Source: Nicotiana tabacum
Lineage: Eukaryota > Streptophyta > Magnoliopsida > Solanales > Solanaceae
Assembly (NCBI RefSeq): GCF_000715075.1
Contig: NC_134087.1
Location: forward strand, 157,839,436-157,903,435
DNA: 64,000 nt
Direction of reading: 5' to 3'
The notes beneath the pieces were generated by a model, which saw only the letters and a list, made by a program, of their open reading frames with translations, did not search any database and was not told where the DNA came from. Made by a program: the position numbers and the translations under genes. This document shows, in pieces, positions 51,921 to 63,300 of the stretch (positions within the stretch are counted from its first letter, which is position 1; each line of letters opens with the position of its first letter).

Positions 51921-53543
51921 CTAAACTTTTTCCATTCAGTCAGCATTAGGGTTTTAAACCCTAAACTGAACTCTTTCCTTTAGTCAGCATTAGGGTTTTA
52001 AACCCTAAACTGAACTCTTTCCTTTAGTCAGCATTAGGGTTTTAAACCTTAAACTGAACTTTTTCCTTTAGTCAGCATTAGGGTTTTAAACCATAAAGTG
52101 AACTTTTTCCTTCAGTCGGCATTAGGGTTTTAAACCCTAAACTGAACTTTTTACTTCAGTCAGCATTAGGGTTTTAAAACCCTAAATTGAACTTTTTCCA
52201 TTCAGTCAGTATTAGGGTTTTAAACCCTAAACTGAACTCTTTCCTTTAGTCAGCATTAGGGTTTTAAACCCTAAACTAAACTCTTTTCTTTAGTCAGCAT
52301 TAGGGTTTTAAACCCTAAACTAAACTTTTTCCATTTAGTCAGCATTAAGGTTTTAAACCCAAAATTGAACTTTTTCCATTCAGTCAGCATTAGGGTTTTA
52401 AACCCTAAACTGAACTTTTCCTTTAGTTAGCATTAGGGTTTTAAAACCTTAAACTGAACTTTTTCATTTAGTCAGCATTAGGGTTTTAAACCCTAAACTG
52501 AACTATTTTCTTTAGTCAGCATTAGGGTTTTAAACATTAAACTGAACTCTTTCCTTCAGTCAGCATTAGGGTTTTAAACCCTAAACTGAACTTTTTCCAT
52601 TCAGTCAGCATTAGGGTTTTAAACCCTAAACTGAACTTTTTCCTTTAGTCAGCATTAGGGTTTTAAACCCTAAACTGAACTCTTTCCTTTAGTCAGCATT
52701 AGGGTTTTAAACCCTAAACTGAACTTTTTCCTTCAGTCAGCATTAGGGTTTTAAACCCTAAACTGAACTTTTCCCATTCAGCCAGCATTAGGGTTTTAAA
52801 CCCTAAACTGAACTTTTTCCATTTAGTCAGCATTAGTGTTTTAAACCCTAAACTGAACTCTTTCCTTCAGTCAGCATTAGGGTTTTAAACCCTAAACTGA
52901 ACTTTTTCCATTCAGTCAGCATTAGGGTTTTAAACCCTAAACTGAACTCTTTCCTTTAGTCAACATTAGGGTTTTAAACCCTAAACTGAACTTTTTCCTT
53001 TAGTCAGCATTAGGGTTTTAAACCATAAAGTGAACTTTTTCCTTCAGTCGGCATTAGGGTTTTAAACCCTAAACTGAACTCTTTCCTTCAGTCAGCATTA
53101 GGGTTTTAAAACCCTAAATTGAACTTTTTCCATTCAGTCAGTATTAGGGTTTTAAACCCTAAACTGAACTCTTTCCTTCAGTCAGCATTAGGGTTTTAGA
53201 CCCTAAACTGAACTTTTTCCATTCAGTCAGCATTAGGGTTTTAAACCCTAAACTGAACTTTTTCCATTTAGTCAGCATTAGGGTTTTAAACCCAAAACTG
53301 AACTTTTTCCATTCAGTCAGCATGAGGGTTTTAAACCCTAAACTGAACTTTTCCTTTAGTCAGCATTAGGGTTTTAAAACCTTAAACTGAACTTTTCCAT
53401 TTAGTCAGCATTAGGGTTTTAAACCCTAAACTGAACTGTTTCCTTTAGTCAGCATTAGGGTTTTAAACCTTAAACTGAACTCTTTCCTTCAGTCAGCATT
53501 AGGGTTTTAAACCCTAAACTGAACTTTTTCCATTCAGTCAGTA
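51520..53543 (+). repeat. 2,024-bp tandem unit, copy 1
   Basis: The truncated monomer (51867 and 53891) and CATGAGGG (53321 and 55345) are both 2,024 bases apart, and the units between follow the same order. The left edge lies in a CAGTATTAGGG unit near 51,520. The unit overlaps the end of the 825-bp triplication. Confidence 0.87.
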
Positions 53544-55567
53544 TTAGGGTTTTAAACCCTAAACTGAACTCTTTCCTTCAGTCAGCATTAGGGTTTTAAA
53601 CCATAAACTGAACTCTTTCCTTCAATCAGCATTAGGGTTTTAAACCCTAAACTGAACTTTTTCTATTCAGTTAGCATTAGGGTTTTAAACCCTAAACTAA
53701 ACTTTTTCCATTTATTCAGCATTAGGGTTTTAAACCCTAAACTGAACTTTTTCCATTCAGTCAGCATTAGGGTTTTAAACCCTAAACTGAACTTTTCCTT
53801 TAGTCAGCATTAGGGTTTTAAAACTTTAAACTGAACTTTTCCATTTAGTCAGCATTAGGGTTTTAAACCCTAAACTGAACTCTTTCTTTTAGTCACTAAA
53901 CTGAACTCTTTCCATCAGTCAGCATTAGGGTTTTAAACCCTAAACTAAACTTTTTCCATTCAGTCAGCATTAGGGTTTTAAACCCTAAACTGAACTCTTT
54001 CCTTTAGTCAGCATTAGGGTTTTAAACCCTAAACTGAACTCTTTCCTTTAGTCAGCATTAGGGTTTTAAACCTTAAACTGAACTTTTTCCTTTAGTCAGC
54101 ATTAGGGTTTTAAACCATAAAGTGAACTTTTTCCTTCAGTCGGCATTAGGGTTTTAAACCCTAAACTGAACTTTTTCCTTCAGTCAGCATTAGGGTTTTA
54201 AAACCCTAAATTGAACTTTTTCCATTCAGTCAGTATTAGGGTTTTAAACCCTAAACTGAACTCTTTCCTTTAGTCAGCATTAGGGTTTTAAACCCTAAAC
54301 TAAACTCTTTTCTTTAGTCAGCATTAGGGTTTTGAACCCTAAACTAAACTTTTTCCATTTAGTCAGCATTAAGGTTTTAAACCCAAAATTGAACTTTTTC
54401 CATTCAGTCAGCATTAGGGTTTTAAACCCTAAACTGAACTTTTCCTTTAGTTAGCATTAGGGTTTTAAAACCTTAAACTGAACTTTTTCATTTAGTCAGC
54501 ATTAGGGTTTTAAACCCTAAACTGAACTATTTTCTTTAGTCAGCATTAGGGTTTTAAACATTAAACTGAACTCTTTCCTTCAGTCAGCATTAGGGTTTTA
54601 AACCCTAAACTGAACTTTTTCCATTCAGTCAGCATTAGGGTTTTAAACCCTAAACTGAACTTTTTCCTTTAGTCAGCATTAGGGTTTTAAACCCTAAACT
54701 GAACTCTTTCCTTTAGTCAGCATTAGGGTTTTAAACCCTAAATTGAACTTTTTCCTTCAGTCAGTATTAGGGTTTTAAACCCTAAACTGAACTTTTTCCA
54801 TTCAGCCAGCATTAGGGTTTTAAACCCTAAACTGAACTTTTTCCATTTAGTCAGCATTAGTGTTTTAAACCCTAAACTGAACTCTTTCCTTCAGTCAGCA
54901 TTAGGGTTTTAAACCCTAAACTGAACTTTTTCCATTCAGTCAGCATTAGGGTTTTAAACCCTAAACTGAACTCTTTCCTTTAGTCAGCATTAGGGTTTTA
55001 AACCTTAAACTGAACTTTTTTCTTTAGTCAGCATTAGGGTTTTAAACCATAAAGTGAACTTTTTCCTTCAGTCGGCATTAGGGTTTTAAACCCTAAACTG
55101 AACTCTTTCCTTCAGTCAGCATTAGGGTTTTAAAACCCTAAATTGAACTTTTTCCATTCAGTCAGTATTAGGGTTTTAAACCCTAAACTGAACTCTTTCC
55201 TTCAGTCAGCATTAGGGTTTTAGACCCTAAACTGAACTTTTTCCATTCAGTCAGCATTAGGGTTTTAAACCCTAAACTGAACTTTTTCCATTTAGTCAGC
55301 ATTAGGGTTTTAAACCCAAAACTGAACTTTTTCCATTCAGTCAGCATGAGGGTTTTAAACCCTAAACTGAACTTTTCCTTTAGTCAGCATTAGGGTTTTA
55401 AAACCTTAAACTGAACTTTTCCATTTAGTCAGCATTAGGGTTTTAAACCCTAAACTGAACTGTTTCCTTTAGTCAGCATTAGGGTTTTAAACCTTAAACT
55501 GAACTCTTTCCTTCAGTCAGCATTAGGGTTTTAAACCCTAAACTGAACTTTTTCCATTCAGTCAGTA
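53544..55567 (+). repeat. 2,024-bp tandem unit, copy 2
   Basis: Second copy with no net length change. It has GTTTTGAACCC near 54,331 where copy 1 has the normal palindrome, and a CCTTAAACTG unit near 55,002 where copy 1 has CCCTAAACTG. Its right end runs into units of the leftmost-block type (CATCATTAGGG, TATTAAACCG near 55,707). Confidence 0.87.
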
Positions 55568-56439
55568 TTAGGGTTTTAAACCCTAAACTAAACTTTTTCC
55601 TTTAGTCAGCATTAGGGTTTTAAACCCTAAACTGAACTCTTTCCTTTAGTCATCATTAGGGTTTTAAACCCTAAACTGAACTTTTTCCTTCAGTCAGCAT
55701 TAGGGTATTAAACCGTAAATTGAACTTTTTCCATTCAGCCAGCATTAGGGTTTTAAACCCTAAACTGAACTTTTTCCATTTAGTCAGCATTAGGGTTTTA
55801 AACCCTAAACTGAACTCTTTCCTTCAGTCAGCATTAGGGTTTTAAACCCTAAACTGAACTTTTTCCATTTAGTGAGCCTTAGGGTTTTAAACCCTAAACT
55901 GAACTCTTTCCTTCAGTCAGCATTAGGGTTTTAAACCTTAAACTAAACTTTTTCCATTCAGTCATTATTAGGGTTTTAAACCCTAAACTGAACTTTTTCC
56001 TTTAGTCAGCATTAGGGTTTTAAACCCTAAGCTGAACTCTTTCCTTCAGTCAGCATTAGGGTTTTAAACCTTAAACTGAACTTTTTCCATTCAGTCAGCA
56101 TTAGGGTTTTAAACCCTAAACTGAACTTTTTCCTTTAGTCAGCATTAGGGTTTTAAACCCTAAACTGAACTCTTTCCTTCAGTCAGCATTAGGGTTTTAA
56201 AACCCTAAATTGAACTTTTTCCATTCAGTTAGTATTAGGGTTTTAAACCCTAAACTGAACTCTTTCCTTTAGTCAGCATTAGGGTTTTAAACCCTAAACT
56301 GAACTCTTTCCTTCAGTCAGCATTAGGGTTTTAGACCCTAAACTGAACTTTTTCCATTCAGTCAGCATTAGGGTTTTAAACCCTAAACTGAACTTTTTCC
56401 ATTTAGTCAGCATTAGGGTTTTAAACCCAAAACTGAACT

Positions 56440-59400
56440 TTTTCCATTCAGTCAGCATTAGGGTTTTAAACCCAAAACTGAACTTTTCCTTTAGTCAGCA
56501 TTAGGGTTTTAAAACCTTAAACTGAACTTTTCCATTTAGTCAGCATTAGGGTTTTAAACCCTAAACTGAACTGTTTCCTTTAGTCAGCATTAGGGTTTTA
56601 AACCTTAAACTGAACTCTTTCCTTCAGTCAGCATTAGGGTTTTAAACCCTAAACTGAACTTTTTCCATTCAGTCAGTATTAGGGTTTTAAACCCTAAACT
56701 GAACTTTTTCCTTTAGTCAGCATTAGGGTTTTAAACCCTAAACTGAACTCTTTCCTTTAGTCATCATTAGGGTTTTAAACCCTAAACTGAACTTATTCCT
56801 TCAGTCAGCATTAGGGTTTTAAACCGTAAATTGAACTTTTTCCATTCAGCCAGCATTAGGGTTTTAAACCCTAAACTGAACTTTTTCCATTTAGTCAGCA
56901 TTAGGGTTTTAAACCCTAAACTGAACACTTTCCTTCAGTCAGCATTAGGGTTTTAAACCCTAAACTAAACTTTTTCCATTTAGTGAGCCTTAGGGTTTTA
57001 AACCCTAAACTGAACTCTTTCCTTCAGTCAGCATTAGAGTTTTAAACCTTAAACTAAACTTTTTCCATTCAGTCATTATTAGGGTTTTAAACCCTAAACT
57101 GAACTTTTTCCTTTAGTCAGCATTAGGGTTTTAAACCCTAAACTGAACTCTTTCCTTCAGTCAGCATTAGGGTTTTAAACCCTAAACTGAACGTTTTCCT
57201 TTAGTCAGCATTAGGGTTTTAAACCCTAAACAGAACTTTTTCCTTCAGTCAGCATTAGGGTTTTAAACCCTAGATTGAACTTTTCCATTTAGTCAGCATT
57301 TGGGTTTTAAACCCTAAACTGAACTCTTTCCTTTAGTCAGCATTAGGGTTTTAAACCCTAAACTGAACTCTTTCCTTTAGACATTATTAGGGTTTTAAAC
57401 CCTAAACTGAACTCTTTCCTTCAGTCAGCATTAGGGTTTTAAACCCTAAACTGAACTTTTTCCATTCAGTCAGCATCAAGGTTTTAAACCCTAAACTGCA
57501 CTTTTTCCATTTAGTCAGTATTAGTGTTTTAAACCCTAAACTGTACTCTTTCCTTTAGTCAACATTAGGATTTTAAACCCTAAACTGAACTCTTTCCTTT
57601 AGTCAGCTTAGGGTTTTATACCCTAGACTGAACTTTTTCATTTAGTCAGCATTAGGGTTTTAAACCCTAAACTGAACTCTTTCCTTTAGTCAGCATTAGG
57701 GTTTTAAACCCTAAACTGAACTCTTTCCTTTAGTCGGCATTAGGGTTTTAAACCCTAAACTGAACTCTTTCCTTTAGTCAGCATTAGGGTTTTAAACCCT
57801 ATACTGAACTTTTTCCATTCAGTCAGCATTAGGGTTTTAAACCCTAAACTGAACTTTTTCCATTTAGTCAGCATTAGGGTTTTAAACCCTAAACTGTACT
57901 CTTTCCTTTAGTCAGCATTACGGTTTTAAATCCTAAACTGAACTCTTTCCTTTAGTCAGCATTAGGATTTTATACCCTAAACTGAACTCTTTCCTTTAGT
58001 CAGCATTAGGGTTTTAAACCCTAAACTGAACTTTTTCCTTCAGTCAGCATTAGGGTTTTAAACCCTAGACTGAACTTTTTCCTCTAGTCAGCATTAGGGT
58101 TTTAAACCCTAAACTGAACTTTTTCCTTTAGTCAGCATTAGGGTTTTAAACCCTAAACTGAACTCTTTCCTTTAGTCAGCATTAGGGTTTTAAACCCTAG
58201 ACTGAACTTTTTCCATTTAGTCAGCATTAGGGTTTTAAACCCTAAACTGAACTCTTTCCTTCAGTCAGCATTAGGGTTTTAAACCCTAAACTGAACTCTT
58301 TCCTTTAGTCAGCATTAGGGTTTTAAACCCTAAACTGAACTCTTTCCTTTAGTCAACATTAGGGTTTTAAACCCTAAACTGAACTTTTTCCTTTAGTCAG
58401 CATTAGGGTTTTAAACCATAAAGTGAACTTTTTCCTTCTGTCGGCATTAGGGTTTTAAACCCTAAACTGAACTCTTTCCTTCAGTCAGCATTAGGGTTTT
58501 AAAACCCTAAATTGAACTTTTTCCATTCAGTCAGTATTAGGGTTTTAAACCCTAAACTAAACTCTTTCCTTCAGTCAGCATTAGGGTTTTATACCCTAAA
58601 CTGAACTTTTTCCATTCAGTCAGCATTAGGGTTTTAAACCCTAAACTAAACTTTTTCTATTTAGTCAGCATTAGGGTTTTAAACACAAAACTGAACTTTT
58701 TCCATTCAGTCAGCATTAGGGTTTTAAACCCTAAACTGAACTTTTCCTTTAGTCAGCATTAGGGTTTTAAAACCTTAAACTGAACTTTTCCATTTAGTCA
58801 GCATTAGGGTTTTAAACCCTAAACTGAACTGTTTCTTTTAGTCAGCATTAGGGGTTTAAACCTTAAACTGAACTCTTTCCTTCAGTCAGCATTAGGGTTT
58901 TAAACCCTAAACTGAACTTTTTCCATTCAGTCAGCATTAGGGTTTTAAACCCTAAACTGAACTTTTTCCTTTAGTCAGCATTAGGGTTTTAAACCCTAAA
59001 CTGAACTCTTTCCTTTAGTCAACATTAGGGTTTTAAACCCTAAACTGAACTTTTTCCTTCAGTCAGCATTAGGGTTTTAAACCCTAAACTGAACTTTTTC
59101 CATTCAGCCAGCATTAGGGTTTTAAACCCTAAACTGAACTTTTTCCATTTAGTCAGCATTAGGGTTTTAAACCCTAAACTGAACTCTTTCCTTCAGTCAG
59201 CATTAGGGTTTTAAACCCTAAACTGAACTTTTTCCATTTAGTGAGCCTTAGGGTTTTAAACCCTAAGCTGAACTCTTTCCTTCAGTCAGCATTAGGGTTT
59301 TAAACCTTAAACTGAACTTTTTCCATTCAGTCAGCATTAGGGTTTTAAACCCTAAACTGAACTTTTTCCTTTAGTCAGCATTAGGGTTTTAAACCCTAAA

Positions 59401-60345
59401 CTGAACTCTTTCCTTCAGTCAGCATTAGGGTTTTAAAACCCTAAATTGAACTTTTTCCATTCAGTTAGTATTAGGGTTTTAAACCCTAAACTGAACTCTT
59501 TCCTTTAGTCAGCATTAGGGTTTTAAACCCTAAACTGAATTCTTTCCTTCAGTCAGCATTAGGGTTTTCGACCCTAAACTGAACTTTTTCTATTCAGTCA
59601 GCATTAGGGTTTTAAACCCTAAACTGAACTTTTTCCATTTAGTCAGCATTAGGGTTTTAAACCCAAAACTGAACTTTTTCCATTTAGTCAGCATGAGGGT
59701 TTTAAACCCTAAACTGAACTTTTCCTTTAGTCAGCATTAGGGTTTTAAAACCTTAAACTGAACTTTTCCATTTAGTCAGCATTAGGGTTTTAAACCCTAA
59801 ACTGAACTGTTTCCTTTAGTCAGCATTAGGGTTTTAAACCTTAAACTGAACTCTTTCCTTCAGTCAGCATTAGGGTTTTAAACCCTAAACTGAACTTTTT
59901 CCATTCAGTCAGTATTAGGGTTTTAAACCCTAAACTGAACTTTTTCCTTTAGTCAGCATTAGGGTTTTAAACCCTAAACTGAACTCTTTCCTTTAGTCAT
60001 CATTAGGGTTTTAAACCCTAAACTGAACTTTTTCCTTCAGTCAGCATTAGGGTTTTAAACCGTAAATTGAACTTTTTCCATTCAGCCAGCATTAGGGTTT
60101 TAAACCCTAAACTGAACTTTTTCCATTTAGTCAGCATTAGGGTTTTAAACCCTAAACTGAACTCTTTCCTTCAGTCAGCATTAGGGTTTTAAACCCTAAA
60201 CTGAACTTTTTCCATTTAGTGAGCCTTAGGGTTTTAAACCCTAAACTGAACTCTTTCCTTCAGTCAGCATTAGGGTTTTAAACCTTAAACTAAACTTTTT
60301 CCATTAAGTCATTATTAGGGTTTTAAACCCTAAACTGAACTTTTT
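56440..60345 (+). repeat. 3,902-bp tandem unit, copy 1
   Basis: ACGTTTTC (57191 and 61093) and GGGGTTTAAA (58851 and 62753) are both 3,902 apart. Linked ACACTTTCC, CATTAGAGTTTT and CATCATTAGG units agree. The right edge near 60,345 jumps from CCATTAAGTCATTA units to a CATGAGGG unit. Confidence 0.88.
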
Positions 60346-60350
60346 CCATT
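57100..60350 (+). repeat. Long-range block, 54,720-bp offset, right copy
   Basis: This matches 2,380-5,630 with only scattered substitutions, for example GAGCCTTAGG here against CAGCATTAGG there at about 59,243 and 4,523. The match ends near 60,350, where this copy jumps to a CATGAGGG unit. It is also the first member of the 3,902-bp tandem pair, so parts of the block exist three times in the window. Confidence 0.88.
57500..58200 (+). repeat. Divergent monomer cluster, copy 2
   Basis: Same linked variants and order as 2,780-3,480: CTGTACTC, GGATTTTA, CAGCTTAGGG, TTATACCC with CCTAGACTG, TTACGG with AATCC, and CCTCTAG. Small private changes such as CATCAAGG and CTGCAC distinguish it from the other two copies. 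Confidence 0.82.
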
Positions 60351-63300
60351 CAGTCAGCATGAGGGTTTTAAACCCTAAACTGAACTTTTCCTTTAGTCAG
60401 CATTAGGGTTTTAAAACCTTAAACTGAACTTTTCCATTTAGTCAGCATTAGGGTTTTAAACCCTAAACTGAACTGTTTCCTTTAGTCAGCATTAGGGTTT
60501 TAAACCTTAAACTGAACTCTTTCCTTCAGTCAGCATTAGGGTTTTAAACCCTAAACTGAACTTTTTCCATTCAGTCAGCATTAGGGTTTTAAACCCTAAA
60601 CTGAACTTTTTCCTTTAGTCAGCATTAGGGTTTTAAACCCTAAACTGAACTCTTTCCTTTAGTCATCATTAGGGTTTTAAACCCTAAACTGAACTTTTTC
60701 CTTCAGTCAGCATTAGGGTTTTAAACCGTAAATTGAACTTTTTCCATTCAGCCAGCATTAGGGTTTTAAACCCTAAACTGAACTTTTTCCATTTAGTCAG
60801 CATTAGGGTTTTAAACCCTAAACTGAACACTTTCCTTCAGTCAGCATTAGGGTTTTAAACCCTAAACTAAACTTTTTCCATTTAGTGAGCCTTAGGGTTT
60901 TAAACCCTAAACTGAACTCTTTCCTTCAGTCAGCATTAGAGTTTTAAACCTTAAACTAAACTTTTTCCATTCAGTCATTATTAGGGTTTTAAACCCTAAA
61001 CTGAACTTTTTCCTTTAGTCAGCATTAGGGTTTTAAACCCTAAACTGAACTCTTTCCTTCAGTCAGCATTAGGGTTTTAAACCCTAAACTGAACGTTTTC
61101 CTTTAGTCAGCATTAGGGTTTTAAACCCTAAACAGAACTTTTTCCTTCAGTCAGCATTAGGGTTTTAAACCCTAGATTGAACTTTTCCATTTAGTCAGCA
61201 TTTGGGTTTTAAACCCTAAACTGAACTCTTTCCTTTAGTCAGCATTAGGGTTTTAAACCCTAAACTAAACTCTTTCCTTTAGACAGTATTAGGGTTTTAA
61301 ACCCTAAACTGAACTCTTTCCTTCAGTCAGCATTAGGGTTTTAAACCCTAAACTGAACTTTTTCCATTCAGTCAGCATCAGGGTTTTAAACCCTAAACTG
61401 AACTTTTTCCATTTAGTCAGTATTAGTGTTTTAAACCCTAAACTGTACTCTTTCCTTTAGTCAACATTAGGATTTTAAACCCTAAACTGAACTCTTTCCT
61501 TTAGTCAGCTTAGGGTTTTATACCCTAGACTGAACTTTTTCATTTAGTCAGCATTAGGGTTTTAAACCCTAAACTGAACTCTTTCCTTTAGTCAGCATTA
61601 GGGTTTTAAACCCTAAACTGAACTCTTTCCTTTAGTCGGCATTAGGGTTTTAAACCCTAAACTGAACTCTTTCCTTTAGTCAGCATTAGGGTTTTAAACC
61701 CTATACTGAACTTTTTCCATTCAGTCAGCATTAGGGTTTTAAACCCTAAACTGAACTTTTTCCATTTAGTCAGCATTAGGGTTTTAAACCCTAAACTGTA
61801 CTCTTTCCTTTAGTCAGCATTACGGTTTTAAATCCTAAACTGAACTCTTTCCTTTAGTCAGCATTAGGATTTTATACCCTAAACTGAACTCTTTCCTTTA
61901 GTCAGCATTAGGGTTTTAAACCCTAAACTGAACTTTTTCCTTCAGTCAGCATTAGGGTTTTAAACCCTAGACTGAACTTTTTCCTCTAGTCAGCATTAGG
62001 GTTTTAAACCCTAAACTGAACTTTTTCCTTTAGTCAGCATTAGGGTTTTAAACCCTAAACTGAACTCTTTCCTTTAGTCAGCATTAGGGTTTTAAACCCT
62101 AGACTGAACTTTTTCCATTTAGTCAGCATTAGGGTTTTAAACCCTAAACTGAACTCTTTCCTTCAGTCAGCATTAGGGTTTTAAACCCTAAACTGAACTC
62201 TTTCCTTTAGTCAGCATTAGGGTTTTAAACCCTAAACTGAACTCTTTCCTTTAGTCAACATTAGGGTTTTAAACCCTAAACTGAACTTTTTCCTTTAGTC
62301 AGCATTAGGGTTTTAAACCATAAAGTGAACTTTTTCCTTCTGTCGGCATTAGGGTTTTAAACCCTAAACTGAACTCTTTCCTTCAGTCAGCATTAGGGTT
62401 TTAAAACCCTAAATTGAACTTTTTCCATTCAGTCAGTATTAGGGTTTTAAACCCTAAACTAAACTCTTTCCTTCAGTCAGCATTAGGGTTTTAGACCCTA
62501 AACTGAACTTTTTCCATTCAGTCAGCATTAGGGTTTTAAACCCTAAACTAAACTTTTTCTATTTAGTCAGCATTAGGGTTTTAAACCCAAAACTGAACTT
62601 TTTCCATTCAGTCAGCATTAGGGTTTTAAACCCTAAACTGAACTTTTCCTTTAGTCAGCATTAGGGTTTTAAAACCTTAAACTGAACTTTTCCATTTAGT
62701 CAGCATTAGGGTTTTAAACCCTAAACTGAACTGTTTCTTTTAGTCAGCATTAGGGGTTTAAACCTTAAACTGAACTCTTTCCTTCAGTCAGCATTAGGGT
62801 TTTAAACCCTAAACTGAACTTTTTCCATTCAGTCAGCATTAGGGTTTTAAACCCTAAACTGAACTTTTTCCTTTAGTTAGCATTAGGGTTTTAAACCCTA
62901 AACTGAACTCTTTCCTTTAGTCAGCATTAGGGTTTTAAACCCTAAACTGAACTTTTTCCTTCAGTCAGCATTAGGGTTTTAAACTCTAAACTGAACTTTT
63001 TCCATTCAGCCAGCATTAGGGTTTTAAACCTTAAACTGAACTTTTTCCATTTAGTCAGCATTAGGGTTTTAAACCCTAAACTGAACTCTTTCCTTTAGTC
63101 AACATTAGGATTTTAAACCCTAAACTGAACTCTTTCCTTCAGTCAGCATTAGGGTTTTAAACCCTAAGCTGAACTCTTTCCTTCAGTCAGCATTAGGGTT
63201 TTAAACCTTAAACTGAACTTTTTCCATTCAGTCAGCATTAGGGTTTTAAACCCTAAACTGAACTTTTTCCTTTAGTCAGTATTAGGGTTTTAAACCCTAA

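Noticed and set aside
43154..55345. CATGAGGG or other ATG-containing variants as start codons
   Set aside because: These are single-base variants inside the monomer. The frames they open meet stops as monomer lengths change, and the same variant recurs only through block duplication.
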